From: Sinohyriopsis cumingii
Lineage: Eukaryota; Mollusca; Bivalvia; Unionida; Unionidae
Direction: 5' to 3'
Length of the DNA: 64,000 bases
Assembly: GCA_028554795.2 (NCBI GenBank)
Contig: CM068835.1
Location: forward strand, 30,444,311 to 30,508,310
Both the position numbers and the translations under genes were made by a program. Shown one piece after another: positions 20,021 through 27,774 of this stretch (positions within the stretch are counted from its first letter, which is position 1; every line of letters starts with the position of its first letter). The notes under the pieces were generated by a model. It did no database searches. It was not told where the DNA came from and saw only the letters and a list, made by a program, of their open reading frames with translations.

Positions 20021-20028
20021 TATAAAAA
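20021..20028 (+). promoter_or_regulatory. TATA box of the SPKK-rich core protein gene
   Basis: TATAAAAA, 46 nt before ATG 20067, directly after the ATPase stop. Confidence 0.75.
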
Positions 20029-20066
20029 CCTCAAACCCTTTTTCGTCTGTCTCACACAGTGTGAAC

Positions 20067-20987
20067 ATGACGTCCCTTCAGTCGCATCTTCCCGTCAAAT
20101 TGATTCGTGCCTTGTATGGCATCAGTCGAGAAAAAAATCCACAAACACGAGCTCGTGTCTTAGAAGCTAGTCTCAAAGAAGTCTTACGATGGTTCACGGT
20201 GACGGCACGTCAAATACTCCAAGGAATCATTCAGATTCCTCATCAAACCCAACGCTTTTTCGATCGAAACAAAGTCGCTTTGGTCCAACTGGCCGATCCC
20301 CGCATCGACACTCAAACCAAAAAACAAATCATTTTGAAACCTGGAGGGAGCGGTACTCTAGGAGGGGTCATCATTCGCTCACTCTTAAGATGGGATCCTA
20401 ATGCCCCCAAAGTTGTCCCCAAGACAAAAGTCCAACGAAGCCCCAAGAAGAAAAAGACCAGGTCCCCAAAGAGAAGAACTTCTCCAGTGGCGGGACCCTC
20501 CTCTTACCAGACACCACCCCGGAAAAAGAAAAGAAGCCCCCAGAAAAAGAAAAGTCCACAGAAGAAAACTAGTCGCAAGAGAGGCACTTCGGCCAGGACG
20601 CAACCTTACACTCGCAAACCACGACCTGCCACAGCGGTGACTGCGTCTCCGGCAGCCTCACGTTTATCCACTTCTCCGTTGATGTCACCAGGAACTGAAG
20701 AGTACTTGGAGACGTTGATCACACCAAGAACTTCTCCGTTGATGACCCCCAAAAGAACTTCCCCAGTGGCAGGACCTTCCAATTTAGCGGCAGTGGCTGC
20801 TGCTCACAAAGTACCTTCTCCCAAAATCAAAGTCCATGAAAGATCGGGCATGTTACAAAGTTTACTGGATTTGTCCAAGCAAGAACTGGCTCGATTTAGT
20901 CCGTTACGTACCCCTGCACGACGTGTCATGCCTGTCCTCAAACTAATACGCCGTAAAGACAATCAGTGGCGACGCGTTCCAGTATAA
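20067..20987 (+). CDS. Basic SPKK-rich putative virion core protein
   Basis: The 306-residue protein has an N-terminal ~105-residue helical domain related to the next gene (ILQGIIQI..., KKQIIL, then GG and a hydrophobic end). A long Lys/Arg/Ser/Pro tail follows with SPKK and SPKR motifs (125-137) and KKKRSPQKKKSPQKK (153-167), like the minor-groove binding tails of histone H1. Two copies of RTSP(L/V) and SPVAGPS occur (138-145 and 231-238). I infer a DNA-condensing or core protein. The start at 20067 is the first ATG after the TATA box. Sequence is intact. Confidence 0.7.
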   Translation: MTSLQSHLPVKLIRALYGISREKNPQTRARVLEASLKEVLRWFTVTARQILQGIIQIPHQTQRFFDRNKVALVQLADPRIDTQTKKQIILKPGGSGTLGGVIIRSLLRWDPNAPKVVPKTKVQRSPKKKKTRSPKRRTSPVAGPSSYQTPPRKKKRSPQKKKSPQKKTSRKRGTSARTQPYTRKPRPATAVTASPAASRLSTSPLMSPGTEEYLETLITPRTSPLMTPKRTSPVAGPSNLAAVAAAHKVPSPKIKVHERSGMLQSLLDLSKQELARFSPLRTPARRVMPVLKLIRRKDNQWRRVPV

Positions 20988-20991
20988 AAAA
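20983..20991 (+). promoter_or_regulatory. TATA box overlapping the stop of the preceding gene
   Basis: TATAAAAAA includes the TAA stop (20985-20987), 63 nt before ATG 21046. Confidence 0.7.
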
Positions 20992-21045
20992 GGCCTGTGA
21001 CCGAGTAGGGTATCAGTGTTTTTAGGTGCTCCTAAAGACTCAAAG

Positions 21046-21432
21046 ATGTCACCCTCCAGAAAACCCCAAGGAAAGAAAAGGAAAGGACTGCCACCACGTT
21101 TAGCCAAACATGGGGACATGTTATCTGTCCTGTCCAAAGCTTCTCCACCCCTACGAAAAAAACTCATTCAAACGGCCTCCAAAGAGGTCATCGATACCGT
21201 GTGCGAATGTTGTTTGAACGTTTTGAAAGGCACGATCCCTTTGTCCAAACACCAGAAACAATGCTTAGGCAAACATCGTCACGTTCTTCGGAAAATGGTT
21301 CAAAAGAAAATTCCCATTCGTCAAAAAAAGAAGATGTTGGTCCAACGTGGAGGCATTTTACCTCTCTTGTTAGGCCCCATACTGAAAGGAGTCTTGGGAA
21401 CCATGTTGGGAGGACTGGTGGGAGCAAGATAA
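21046..21432 (+). CDS. Conserved small basic Polinton protein (core/pX-like)
   Basis: The 128-residue protein has a basic N-terminus, a central block CECCLNVLKGTIPLSKHQK (53-71), a basic helix with RQKKKMLVQ (92-100) and a C-terminal Gly-Gly hydrophobic segment (GGILPLLLGPILKG, 102-115). This combination recurs in metazoan Polintons and in stray genomic copies; the GG-hydrophobic end resembles adenovirus pX-type core peptides (family knowledge). It is a shorter relative of the preceding core protein. An in-frame GTG at 21016 is rejected as the start. A membrane-active or genome-binding virion role is inferred. Confidence 0.75.
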   Translation: MSPSRKPQGKKRKGLPPRLAKHGDMLSVLSKASPPLRKKLIQTASKEVIDTVCECCLNVLKGTIPLSKHQKQCLGKHRHVLRKMVQKKIPIRQKKKMLVQRGGILPLLLGPILKGVLGTMLGGLVGAR

Positions 21433-21437
21433 AAAGG
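21428..21437 (+). promoter_or_regulatory. TATA-like box overlapping a stop codon
   Basis: GATAAAAAGG contains the TAA stop (21430-21432) of the core gene and lies about 60 nt before ATG 21490. It departs from consensus at the first base. Confidence 0.5.
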
Positions 21438-21489
21438 CCCTCGGAAGTCCCAAGATCTCAGAATTCACCCCTGACAACCCCATGGAAGG

Positions 21490-22126
21490 ATGAAAACTAG
21501 CTTTAGTGCCTTACAAACGATGGATGGAATACCATCGGTGGCAAGAACAACGCACCCCGCATTTACCTCCCAATCCCCATTTGAGCGACATGTCCCAGTT
21601 ACAACACGAATTGCAGTCCTTGATGGATCGCCAAGATTTGTCCGAAACAGAAAAATCGCAAAAGTACGGTCAACTCTTGCAACGACTACAACTCTTTCAC
21701 CAGAAAGCTTTAGACGAAACAGCTCTACCCACTCTGAAAGATTTTAAGACCTTGATGAAAAGTCCAGCACCATCACCAGTACCAGTACCACTACCAGTAC
21801 CACCAGTACCCGTGACCAAGACAGAAAAAGGAGAAGAAGAGGAAGGGTTTCAAACTCCACCAGAAAAAGTACGCAAGTTAACAACACCACCTACCTCCAG
21901 AATTGGATGGACGAAAAAGATGATGGCCACCCCTTCTTCCTCACAAGAGAAAAAGAAAGTGAAGACAGAAGTGAAGACAGAAATAAAACAAGAACCGATA
22001 TCCCCTGCTCAGACATCCTCCTCCTCTTCGACACCTATTGCCGGTCGCACACGCAAAGCCTTGCAATCCAAGAAAATACCCCAAGAGAAAAAGAGTAGCC
22101 TCTTCCAAGAGTGGGTGCCTTATTAA
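21490..22126 (+). CDS. Conserved Pro/Val-rich Polinton protein, start frameshifted
   Basis: The long frame has no ATG at its beginning: upstream in frame there is only a TGA. ATG 21490 lies one base out of frame, and an A4 run (21493-21496) lies between. The frame begins VPYKRWMEYHRWQ, a start typical of a conserved Polinton protein, then a helical Gln/Leu region, a Pro/Val repeat (SPVPVPLPVPPVPV), three overlapping SUMO-type motifs (VKTE, VKTE, IKQEP; nt 21959-21997) and a conserved C-terminus ending EWVPY. An ATG further inside (21527) is the only in-frame alternative. It lies directly before the integrase. Function unknown. Confidence 0.65.
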
Positions 22127-22146
22127 GACACCAATCAACACAAAAA

Positions 22147-23259
22147 ATGGAAAAAGTCTTAGCCAGCATTTACTACGATCCCTCCCATCCTGCAGGTTAC
22201 GCAGGAGTTCAAAAATTGTATCGTGCTGCCAAAACGCGACTGAAAAGTCTCCGTTTACCTCAAGTGCAACGATGGTTACAAGAACAAGCTACCTACACTT
22301 TGCACAAACCCATTCGACGCAAGTTTGCCAGAAGTCGCACCCGAGTGGAAGGCATCGATCATCAATGGCAAGCCGATTTAGCCGATGTCTCTCATTTGGC
22401 CAGCTACAATCGTGGCTACAAATATTTGTTCTGTGTCATCGACGTCTTTTCCAAATTTGCCTGGGTCGTGCCCTTGACTTCCAAATCGAGCAGCGAGTTA
22501 GTGCGAGCCCTGCAACGGGTGTTGAAACAAAGCGGTCGTCACCCTCTTCGATGGCAAACGGACAAAGGCACCGAATTTCTGAACCAAGCTTTCCAAAAAG
22601 AATTAAAGAAACGTGACATTCATTTTTTTACCACCGAGAATCCCGAAACCAAAGCCAGCATCGTGGAACGTTTTCAACGCACTTTGAAAGAACGCATGTG
22701 GAAATATTTTACGCATCACCACACTCTGAAGTACATCGACATCTTACCGCACCTGGTGCAAGCGTACAACCAATCTTACCATCGAAGCATCGGACGTGCC
22801 CCGCAAGACGTGACTCCCGACAACGAAGTGCTGGTGTTTGAGCGCCTGTTTGGTACGTCCCCGACTAGGGCTGTCCCCAAGAAAAGTGGAGAGTTGGCCG
22901 TAGGAGATTGGGTGCGCATTGGCAAAACCAAACGCACTTTCGACAAAGGTTACTTACCTAATTGGACGACCGAATTGTTTCGCGTCACTGGACGAGTGCA
23001 TGGCCGTCATCCAACCGTCTATAAATTGGAAGACATGAACGGAGAAGTACTCAAAGGAACGTTTTATTTGCCCGAGTTACAACGTGTCACCAAAAAAGAA
23101 GACGACGTGTACGACATCGAAAGCATTCTCGAACGCAGAACCCGTAAAGTGGGCAAACGACGTGTCAAAGAAGTCAAAGTACGTTGGAAAGGATATCCAC
23201 CCAGTTTCGATTCTTGGATCGACGCTTCGCAAGTCATCGACTATAAAAAGAAGAAGTGA
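22147..23259 (+). CDS. INT: Retroviral-type integrase with C-terminal chromodomain
   Basis: The 370-residue enzyme inserts the element and makes the 6-bp duplication. The DDE core reads WQADLAD (D77), WQTDKGTEF (D139) and KASIVERFQRTLK (E174), with 34 residues between the last two by my count. An SH3-like segment follows (AVGDWVRIGKTK, 251-262) and a chromodomain at about 320-366 (DIESILERR, VKVRWKGYPPSFDSWID). Chromodomains direct some integrases to methylated histones. No complete N-terminal HHCC finger is visible. ATG 22147 is chosen over an in-frame GTG at 22111. All catalytic residues are present. Confidence 0.96.
   Translation: MEKVLASIYYDPSHPAGYAGVQKLYRAAKTRLKSLRLPQVQRWLQEQATYTLHKPIRRKFARSRTRVEGIDHQWQADLADVSHLASYNRGYKYLFCVIDVFSKFAWVVPLTSKSSSELVRALQRVLKQSGRHPLRWQTDKGTEFLNQAFQKELKKRDIHFFTTENPETKASIVERFQRTLKERMWKYFTHHHTLKYIDILPHLVQAYNQSYHRSIGRAPQDVTPDNEVLVFERLFGTSPTRAVPKKSGELAVGDWVRIGKTKRTFDKGYLPNWTTELFRVTGRVHGRHPTVYKLEDMNGEVLKGTFYLPELQRVTKKEDDVYDIESILERRTRKVGKRRVKEVKVRWKGYPPSFDSWIDASQVIDYKKKK
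23242..23250 (+). promoter_or_regulatory. TATA box in the integrase 3' end
   Basis: TATAAAAAG encodes the final YKK of integrase. It is only 23 nt before ATG 23265, so it may serve the penton gene at 23675 with a long leader, or the two-TM gene with a very short one. Confidence 0.4.
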
Positions 23260-23264
23260 CTATC

Positions 23265-23678
23265 ATGCCCTTTCACACAGCAGACGCAGCTACGTCGACC
23301 AGTCCTTCAACCCCTAGTTCTTCTGTGCAAGATTTAGAAAAACAACCCTTGTGGGTGTGGTGTGGAGAACGTGTGCCTAAAACGCAAATCGTCTTTTTCT
23401 GCCAAATCTTCGTGGTGTATTGTGTCATCGGAGCAGCCATTGCCAATTTGAGTTTGCAACAAGGAGACAAACAATTGTGGACCATTTTATTGAGCAGTTG
23501 CATCGGTTACCTGCTTCCCAATCCCTCCCTGAAATTCTCCTCGAACGGGAACGTTGTGTCCAGTGCCAGTGTCAGTGCCAGTCACCACTCCAACCACAAT
23601 CAGAACCCCATTTTGGGCGGAGACACGCCTCTGACGTCCACTAACCCCTCGGACAGCCACAGAACTCTGGAATTATGA
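23265..23678 (+). CDS. Conserved two-TM Polinton protein
   Basis: The 137-residue protein has two hydrophobic segments, about residues 46-66 (IVFFCQIFVVYCVIGAAIA) and 74-95 (TILLSSCIGYLLPNP), separated by a short polar loop, then a Ser/Asn/His-rich tail. The block from VPKTQIVFF to LLPNPSLK is of a kind I recognise from many animal Polintons. A virion or host-membrane protein is likely; its exact role is unknown. Its stop overlaps the start of the penton gene (ATGA), suggesting coupled expression from one transcript. Confidence 0.75.
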   Translation: MPFHTADAATSTSPSTPSSSVQDLEKQPLWVWCGERVPKTQIVFFCQIFVVYCVIGAAIANLSLQQGDKQLWTILLSSCIGYLLPNPSLKFSSNGNVVSSASVSASHHSNHNQNPILGGDTPLTSTNPSDSHRTLEL

Positions 23679-24532
23679 GTCACCAAAACCAATTTTACTT
23701 AACCTTACCCAGTGACAGTTCCATGGAGGTGTTTCCCAATAACACGTTGTGCTGTTACACAGCCAAATTACCTCAAGCCATCCCCTTAGATCACGAAGCC
23801 CATTGGGAAGTGGCTTTGGTAGAAATGATTCACCCGACCCAAGTCCTCAATGTCATTACCCAGCAAAATTATTTTACGGTGGAAGTTCATGACTCACATT
23901 TGCAACAAGAGTTGGATAAGACTAGTAGCACATATACCAATAAAACCTATAATGACAAAACTAAAACGTGGACCTACAACGTGCTGATTCCCGCAGGCTA
24001 TTATTTCAGCGGTCAACATTTGGTCAACACCATAGCTACCAAGTTTAATGGTGTGTTTGGGGAAGCTTTTAAGAAGGATAATATCAATATCAAGAACAAA
24101 AGTGTCACCATGGAGTACCACAAAGTAGCTCGTCGCTTCTTAATAAAATTTGAGCGAAGTAAAGTCGTCTCCATTGTATTTTGTCCTGAATTGTTTGACA
24201 TGTTGGGTGGAGACATGATCATGAGAAAGACCATGATCAATAATGGCGAATCACCCAGCGTTTACGACAACGAGACTTTTAGCAAGTTATTTCGTACCCC
24301 GGTAGAACTGAACCAAGGACTGAATTTGATGTTTGTGTATTCCGATGTGGTGGAGTACAACGTGGTGGGACACACCTCCGTGCCGTTACTGCGTGTCATT
24401 CCTTTCAAAGTGGATTCTGCCGCAAACGCTGACGAGGAAGGTGGAAAAACTTACCACGTTCACCGCGAATTTGTCCATCCTCACTATTTGCCTGTTAGCA
24501 AGTCGTATTTGGACACCGTCAACATTATATAA
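23675..24532 (+). CDS. Minor capsid (penton-type) single jelly-roll protein
   Basis: The intact 285-residue protein starts with FYLTLPSDSSMEVFPNNTL and a stretch with HWEVALVEMIHPTQ, the signature of the Polinton minor capsid protein, which forms pentons at capsid vertices. The rest alternates beta-type segments consistent with a jelly roll. The ATG overlaps the previous stop by 4 bases. The last codons carry TATATAAAAG for the following gene. It lies with the major capsid, core, protease and ATPase genes in the morphogenesis block. Confidence 0.85.
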   Translation: MSHQNQFYLTLPSDSSMEVFPNNTLCCYTAKLPQAIPLDHEAHWEVALVEMIHPTQVLNVITQQNYFTVEVHDSHLQQELDKTSSTYTNKTYNDKTKTWTYNVLIPAGYYFSGQHLVNTIATKFNGVFGEAFKKDNINIKNKSVTMEYHKVARRFLIKFERSKVVSIVFCPELFDMLGGDMIMRKTMINNGESPSVYDNETFSKLFRTPVELNQGLNLMFVYSDVVEYNVVGHTSVPLLRVIPFKVDSAANADEEGGKTYHVHREFVHPHYLPVSKSYLDTVNII

Positions 24533-24535
24533 AAG
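24526..24535 (+). promoter_or_regulatory. TATA box overlapping the penton stop codon
   Basis: TATATAAAAG includes the TAA stop (24530-24532). The ATG of the next gene is 98 nt further on, giving a leader of about 70 nt. Confidence 0.75.
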
Positions 24536-24632
24536 GAGATCTGGGACAAAATATTCCATTCACCAAAGGAAAAGTCACGGTGAAACTCCATTTTCGAAAA
24601 CGGTTCTCTCACGACTCGTAAGTAAGTAAGTC

Positions 24633-25049
24633 ATGTATCCAGTGTACCGAGGAGTTGCACGACAGCGAGGACACAGTTTAGGAGACATGTTAAAATCGGC
24701 CTTTCGTTCGGTGGCCCCGGTGTTGAAACCGATGGTGACACGCGGATTGCACGCCTTGAAAGATGCGGCACTGACGCAAGGCAAAGAATTTCTCCAAAAT
24801 GTCATCATCGACAAACAAAACCCTAAAGAAGCCTTCATGAGGGCAGGCAAAAATGTCTTGCTGCAAACGGGTAAAGACATTTTGGGCCGACGAGACACAC
24901 CTATAAATGCCCTGCATGCTACCGAGTCAGGCATTCAGCAAGGACAAGGCAGAAAGAGACGACGAAGAAAACACCCTTTCAAGAGACTTCAAGCTAGAAA
25001 GGCCAAGAAAAGAAGAACCGTTCGAGACTTAGACGTTTTCGATTATTGA
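24633..25049 (+). CDS. Basic pVI/pX-like virion protein
   Basis: The 138-residue protein begins MYPVYRGVARQRGHSLGDML, continues with an amphipathic segment (FRSVAPVLKPMVTRGLHALK), an alpha-helical middle (NPKEAFMRAGKNVL) and a strongly basic tail (GRKRRRRKHPFKRLQARKAKKRR). A small protein of this design upstream of the capsid gene is common in Polintons and compared with adenovirus pVI or pX (membrane lysis or core function). The leader just before the ATG contains a tandem GTAAGTAAGTAAG like a splice donor. The stop lies 15 nt before the capsid ATG. Confidence 0.75.
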   Translation: MYPVYRGVARQRGHSLGDMLKSAFRSVAPVLKPMVTRGLHALKDAALTQGKEFLQNVIIDKQNPKEAFMRAGKNVLLQTGKDILGRRDTPINALHATESGIQQGQGRKRRRRKHPFKRLQARKAKKRRTVRDLDVFDY

Positions 25050-25063
25050 GAAAGAGAAAAAAA

Positions 25064-26357
25064 ATGATGCACCGAGAGTCTTGCGCTTGTTCCTTGGATC
25101 TGTTTGCCATGCCCCCCACCATGATGACGATGCAAGAATCCCAATGGGTGGAATTTAACCCCATCTCCTCATTGACCGATTCCGCTCCCATTGAATTTGA
25201 AATCAAAGGACAGCCCGAAGATTACATCGATCTGAATAGCAGTTACTTGTACTTGAAAGTCCAAGTTCTAAAAAAAGATGATAAAGGAGTAGAAGAGGAT
25301 GATAATATAGCTCCCGTCAACAATTTCATGCATTCCTTGTTCAGCTCAGTGGATTTGTACTTGAATAACAAACTAGTCAGCAGCAGCATGGATACATACC
25401 CTTACCGTGCCTACTTGGAAAATCTCTTGACGTACGGAACAGATGCCAAGGATAGTCATCTCAATGCCTGTGTGCTGTGGATACCTGACACAGCGACCAA
25501 GTTCGACGAAATAGATCCAAGCAATTCCGGCTTTGAGGCAAGAGAAGACAAAATCCTAGGTAAAAAGAGTTTAGAACTGATGGATCGTTTGCATTTGGAC
25601 ATGTGGTTGCAAGAGAAATATTTGCTGAACGGGGTCAATGTTCGCTTGAGACTGAATCGCAGCAGTGCCGCTTTCCATTTGCAGGCTAATGATTTTACTA
25701 AGGGTCCTAAAAGCATAATCCATGAGGCCAAACTCTACGTACGACGCGTGGAAGTGTTACCCAAAGTGGGTAACGACATCAGTCAAACGTTGAGCAGAAC
25801 GACCGCCAAATATCCCATACGACGCGTGGAAGTGAAAACGTTCACCATTCCCGCTAGCCATCATTCCATGATCGAAGATCATCTGTTTCAAGGACAGTTA
25901 CCCAAGCGTTTAATCCTTGGTATGGTCCTGAATTCAGCCTTCAACGGAGCCATCAAAGAAAATCCTTACAACTTTCAACACTTCGACGTGAAGAAAATCG
26001 AAGTCAGTCGCGATGGCAAGACCTTGTGTACCCGACCTTTCGAACCTGACTTTGCCAACAAAAAATTACTTGAGGTCGTACTTGTCCCTGTACGAAGCCA
26101 CCGGCCAGTTAGGAACCAACACCAGTCACGGCATTGAGTACGAAGATTACGCAGGAGGCTACGCTTTGTGGGCTTTCGATTTCACTCCAGACCAAGGCAG
26201 CGACGAGGGACATTTCCACCCTATAAAATCTGGCCAGATTCGTGTGGAACTTCAGTTTGCAAATCCTCTGCCAGCGACAGTGAACGTCATCCTGTATGCA
26301 GAATTCGATAATACGATAGAAATCAACAGTTTGAGAGAAGTCATCCTAGATTATTAG
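25064..26357 (+). CDS. MCP: Major capsid protein (double jelly roll), broken by one frameshift
   Basis: From ATG 25064 (or 25067) the frame encodes a capsid N-terminus with FEIKGQPEDYIDLNSSYLYL, the conserved opening of Polinton hexon-like proteins, and runs about 330 codons through the first and most of the second jelly roll. At an A6 run (26060-26065) the reading shifts by +1: the first frame ends in an unrelated tail at 26137, while the next carries the conserved C-terminal part (LSLYEATGQLG... to EINSLREVILDY) ending at 26357. The total fits about 430 residues. As assembled, the gene cannot make a whole capsid subunit. A -1 slippery site does not explain a +1 shift, so an extra A, real or from sequencing, is the likely cause. 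Confidence 0.88.
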
Positions 26358-26362
26358 AAGCC

Positions 26363-26869
26363 ATGGAAGACTGTTATCCCTCTTTACCTAGTGGAGAAAC
26401 TTTGGACATGGAATGTGAGGAGACCGTGGAAGGAGAAGAATCTCAAGACAAAGACGAAGAAGATATCATAATGAAGTCAAGATGGCCAGAACAAGAAGCC
26501 CATTTAGTCTGCTGTTTTGCCAAACAATTGGTCGACAAAATGACGGAATTGATCAAGAAAAATTGTTATGGATGTCAAAACGATCATCCCAGTCAAATTC
26601 AACACGATAAATGCCTGATGTTAAGTCAAGAAGAAAAATTGGACGAGTATCTGGACGAAGCTTGGAGTCTCATCTCGAACAAAGACGTGTTGCATCAGTG
26701 GTATAAAGACTTGCGTGAACATTCTTGTCCACCATTAACCACTCAAGAGATCCATCGTATCGAAACTCTCCTGAATCAGAGTGAGGAAACAGAACGAATA
26801 ACCGTTTATTCGTCAGACATTTTCAAGCAAAAAGTCAGGATCGAATTGACAACGTATTATTACCTGTGA
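26363..26869 (+). CDS. Conserved Cys/His protein between capsid and protease
   Basis: The 168-residue protein has an acidic N-terminus, a helical middle and a conserved CYGCQNDHPSQIQHDKC block (68-84), whose Cys and His spacing suggests a small metal site. Polintons commonly carry such a gene between capsid and protease. It starts 5 nt after the capsid stop in good context (GCCATGG). Function unknown; an assembly or regulatory role is only guessed from position. Confidence 0.75.
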   Translation: MEDCYPSLPSGETLDMECEETVEGEESQDKDEEDIIMKSRWPEQEAHLVCCFAKQLVDKMTELIKKNCYGCQNDHPSQIQHDKCLMLSQEEKLDEYLDEAWSLISNKDVLHQWYKDLREHSCPPLTTQEIHRIETLLNQSEETERITVYSSDIFKQKVRIELTTYYYL

Positions 26870-26891
26870 AGAAAAAAAACCACACAAATCA

Positions 26892-27452
26892 ATGGATACC
26901 TGGGAACTTTATTACCTTTTGAACCACAGTTCGTATACGGCTTCTTGGAATCCTGTCGTCTGTGCTAAAGATGAACTCCCTCATCGCAAACCTAAAGACC
27001 ATCAAGCTTACGTGATCAACACGGACGACAGTCATCTCCCAGGAACCCACTGGGTAGCCGTCTACTTTCCTCAAGAAGGATGTGTGGAATATTTCGATTC
27101 GTACGGATTGCCCCCTTTGGAAGACGATATCATCGACTTTATGAGAAGAAATGCTCAAACCACCCGATTCAATAACGTGAAATTACAAGGCACAGATTCT
27201 TTGGTGTGTGGACAATACTGTGTGTATTTTCTGCATCATCGCAGCCTGGGCTATTCCTTAGAACATTTAGTGACTCATTTTGATCCTCGTTCTTCTGCTA
27301 GAAACGATGTGAAAGTAGATCGATGGTTTTGTGACCATTATGCTTATCTTTTGTCTCAAGCTAGGAAACGTAGTGTCCATCAATGGCCTAATGATTTCCA
27401 AAAGTGGAAATCACAATTTCATTCACAACGTTGTCAGCCCTGTTCAAAGTAG
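26892..27452 (+). CDS. PRO: Adenain-like maturation cysteine protease
   Basis: The 186-residue protein fits the C5/Ulp1-type cysteine protease of Polintons and adenoviruses, which cleaves capsid and core precursors. Catalytic positions: H53 in GTHWVAVYF, D69 in EYFDSYG, Q99 in KLQG and C106 in LVCGQYC. The core is intact with a basic C-terminal tail. It is the last gene of the rightward core block and is followed by A-rich DNA with an AATAAA at 27573. Confidence 0.94.
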   Translation: MDTWELYYLLNHSSYTASWNPVVCAKDELPHRKPKDHQAYVINTDDSHLPGTHWVAVYFPQEGCVEYFDSYGLPPLEDDIIDFMRRNAQTTRFNNVKLQGTDSLVCGQYCVYFLHHRSLGYSLEHLVTHFDPRSSARNDVKVDRWFCDHYAYLLSQARKRSVHQWPNDFQKWKSQFHSQRCQPCSK

Positions 27453-27707
27453 ATTGTCTATTGAGAAAAAAAAATGTTTGTGATTTGAAAAAAAAAATTG
27501 TTTGATGTTATAGTGTTGGATTATTGTTAAAAAATGTTAGAAATGTTGTTGTTTAGTGTTAAGTGATTTTTGAATAAAAAATGTTGTGTTTTGAAAAAAA
27601 AATGCCTTTGTGGTTTGTTTAGCTATAAGAATGTTGGATTGATGCTCTTTCATTTCTTACTATCCCTCTTATGACACTCACTAAACGTTGCGACTCAAAA
27701 ACCGTGT
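27453..27707 (+). other. 3' region of the core block, A-runs and poly(A) signal
   Basis: It contains several A7-A10 runs, repeated TGTT(G/A) words and AATAAA at 27573-27578, the probable 3' end of the capsid-protease transcripts. No coding content. Confidence 0.6.
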
Positions 27708-27750
27708 GGGGATGTTTTCCTTCACGTCCGCGCTTTGACTTTAAGAACCG
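27708..27750 (+). promoter_or_regulatory. Right-end promoter module, copy 1
   Basis: GGGGATGTTTTCC (27708-27720) followed by TTCACGTCCGCGCTTT (27721-27736), then a poor TATA substitute (CTTTAAG). The same two-part module recurs at 28587, 29270 and 29339, twice with a good TATA box 4 nt downstream. Confidence 0.75.
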
Positions 27751-27774
27751 GGTTGTTTCCAGTCTAACCATCCA

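Noticed and set aside
26055..26070. Programmed -1 ribosomal frameshift in the capsid gene
   Set aside because: The required change is +1 (or -2), no canonical heptamer in the right phase or clear downstream pseudoknot is visible, and other genes show the same homopolymer problem.
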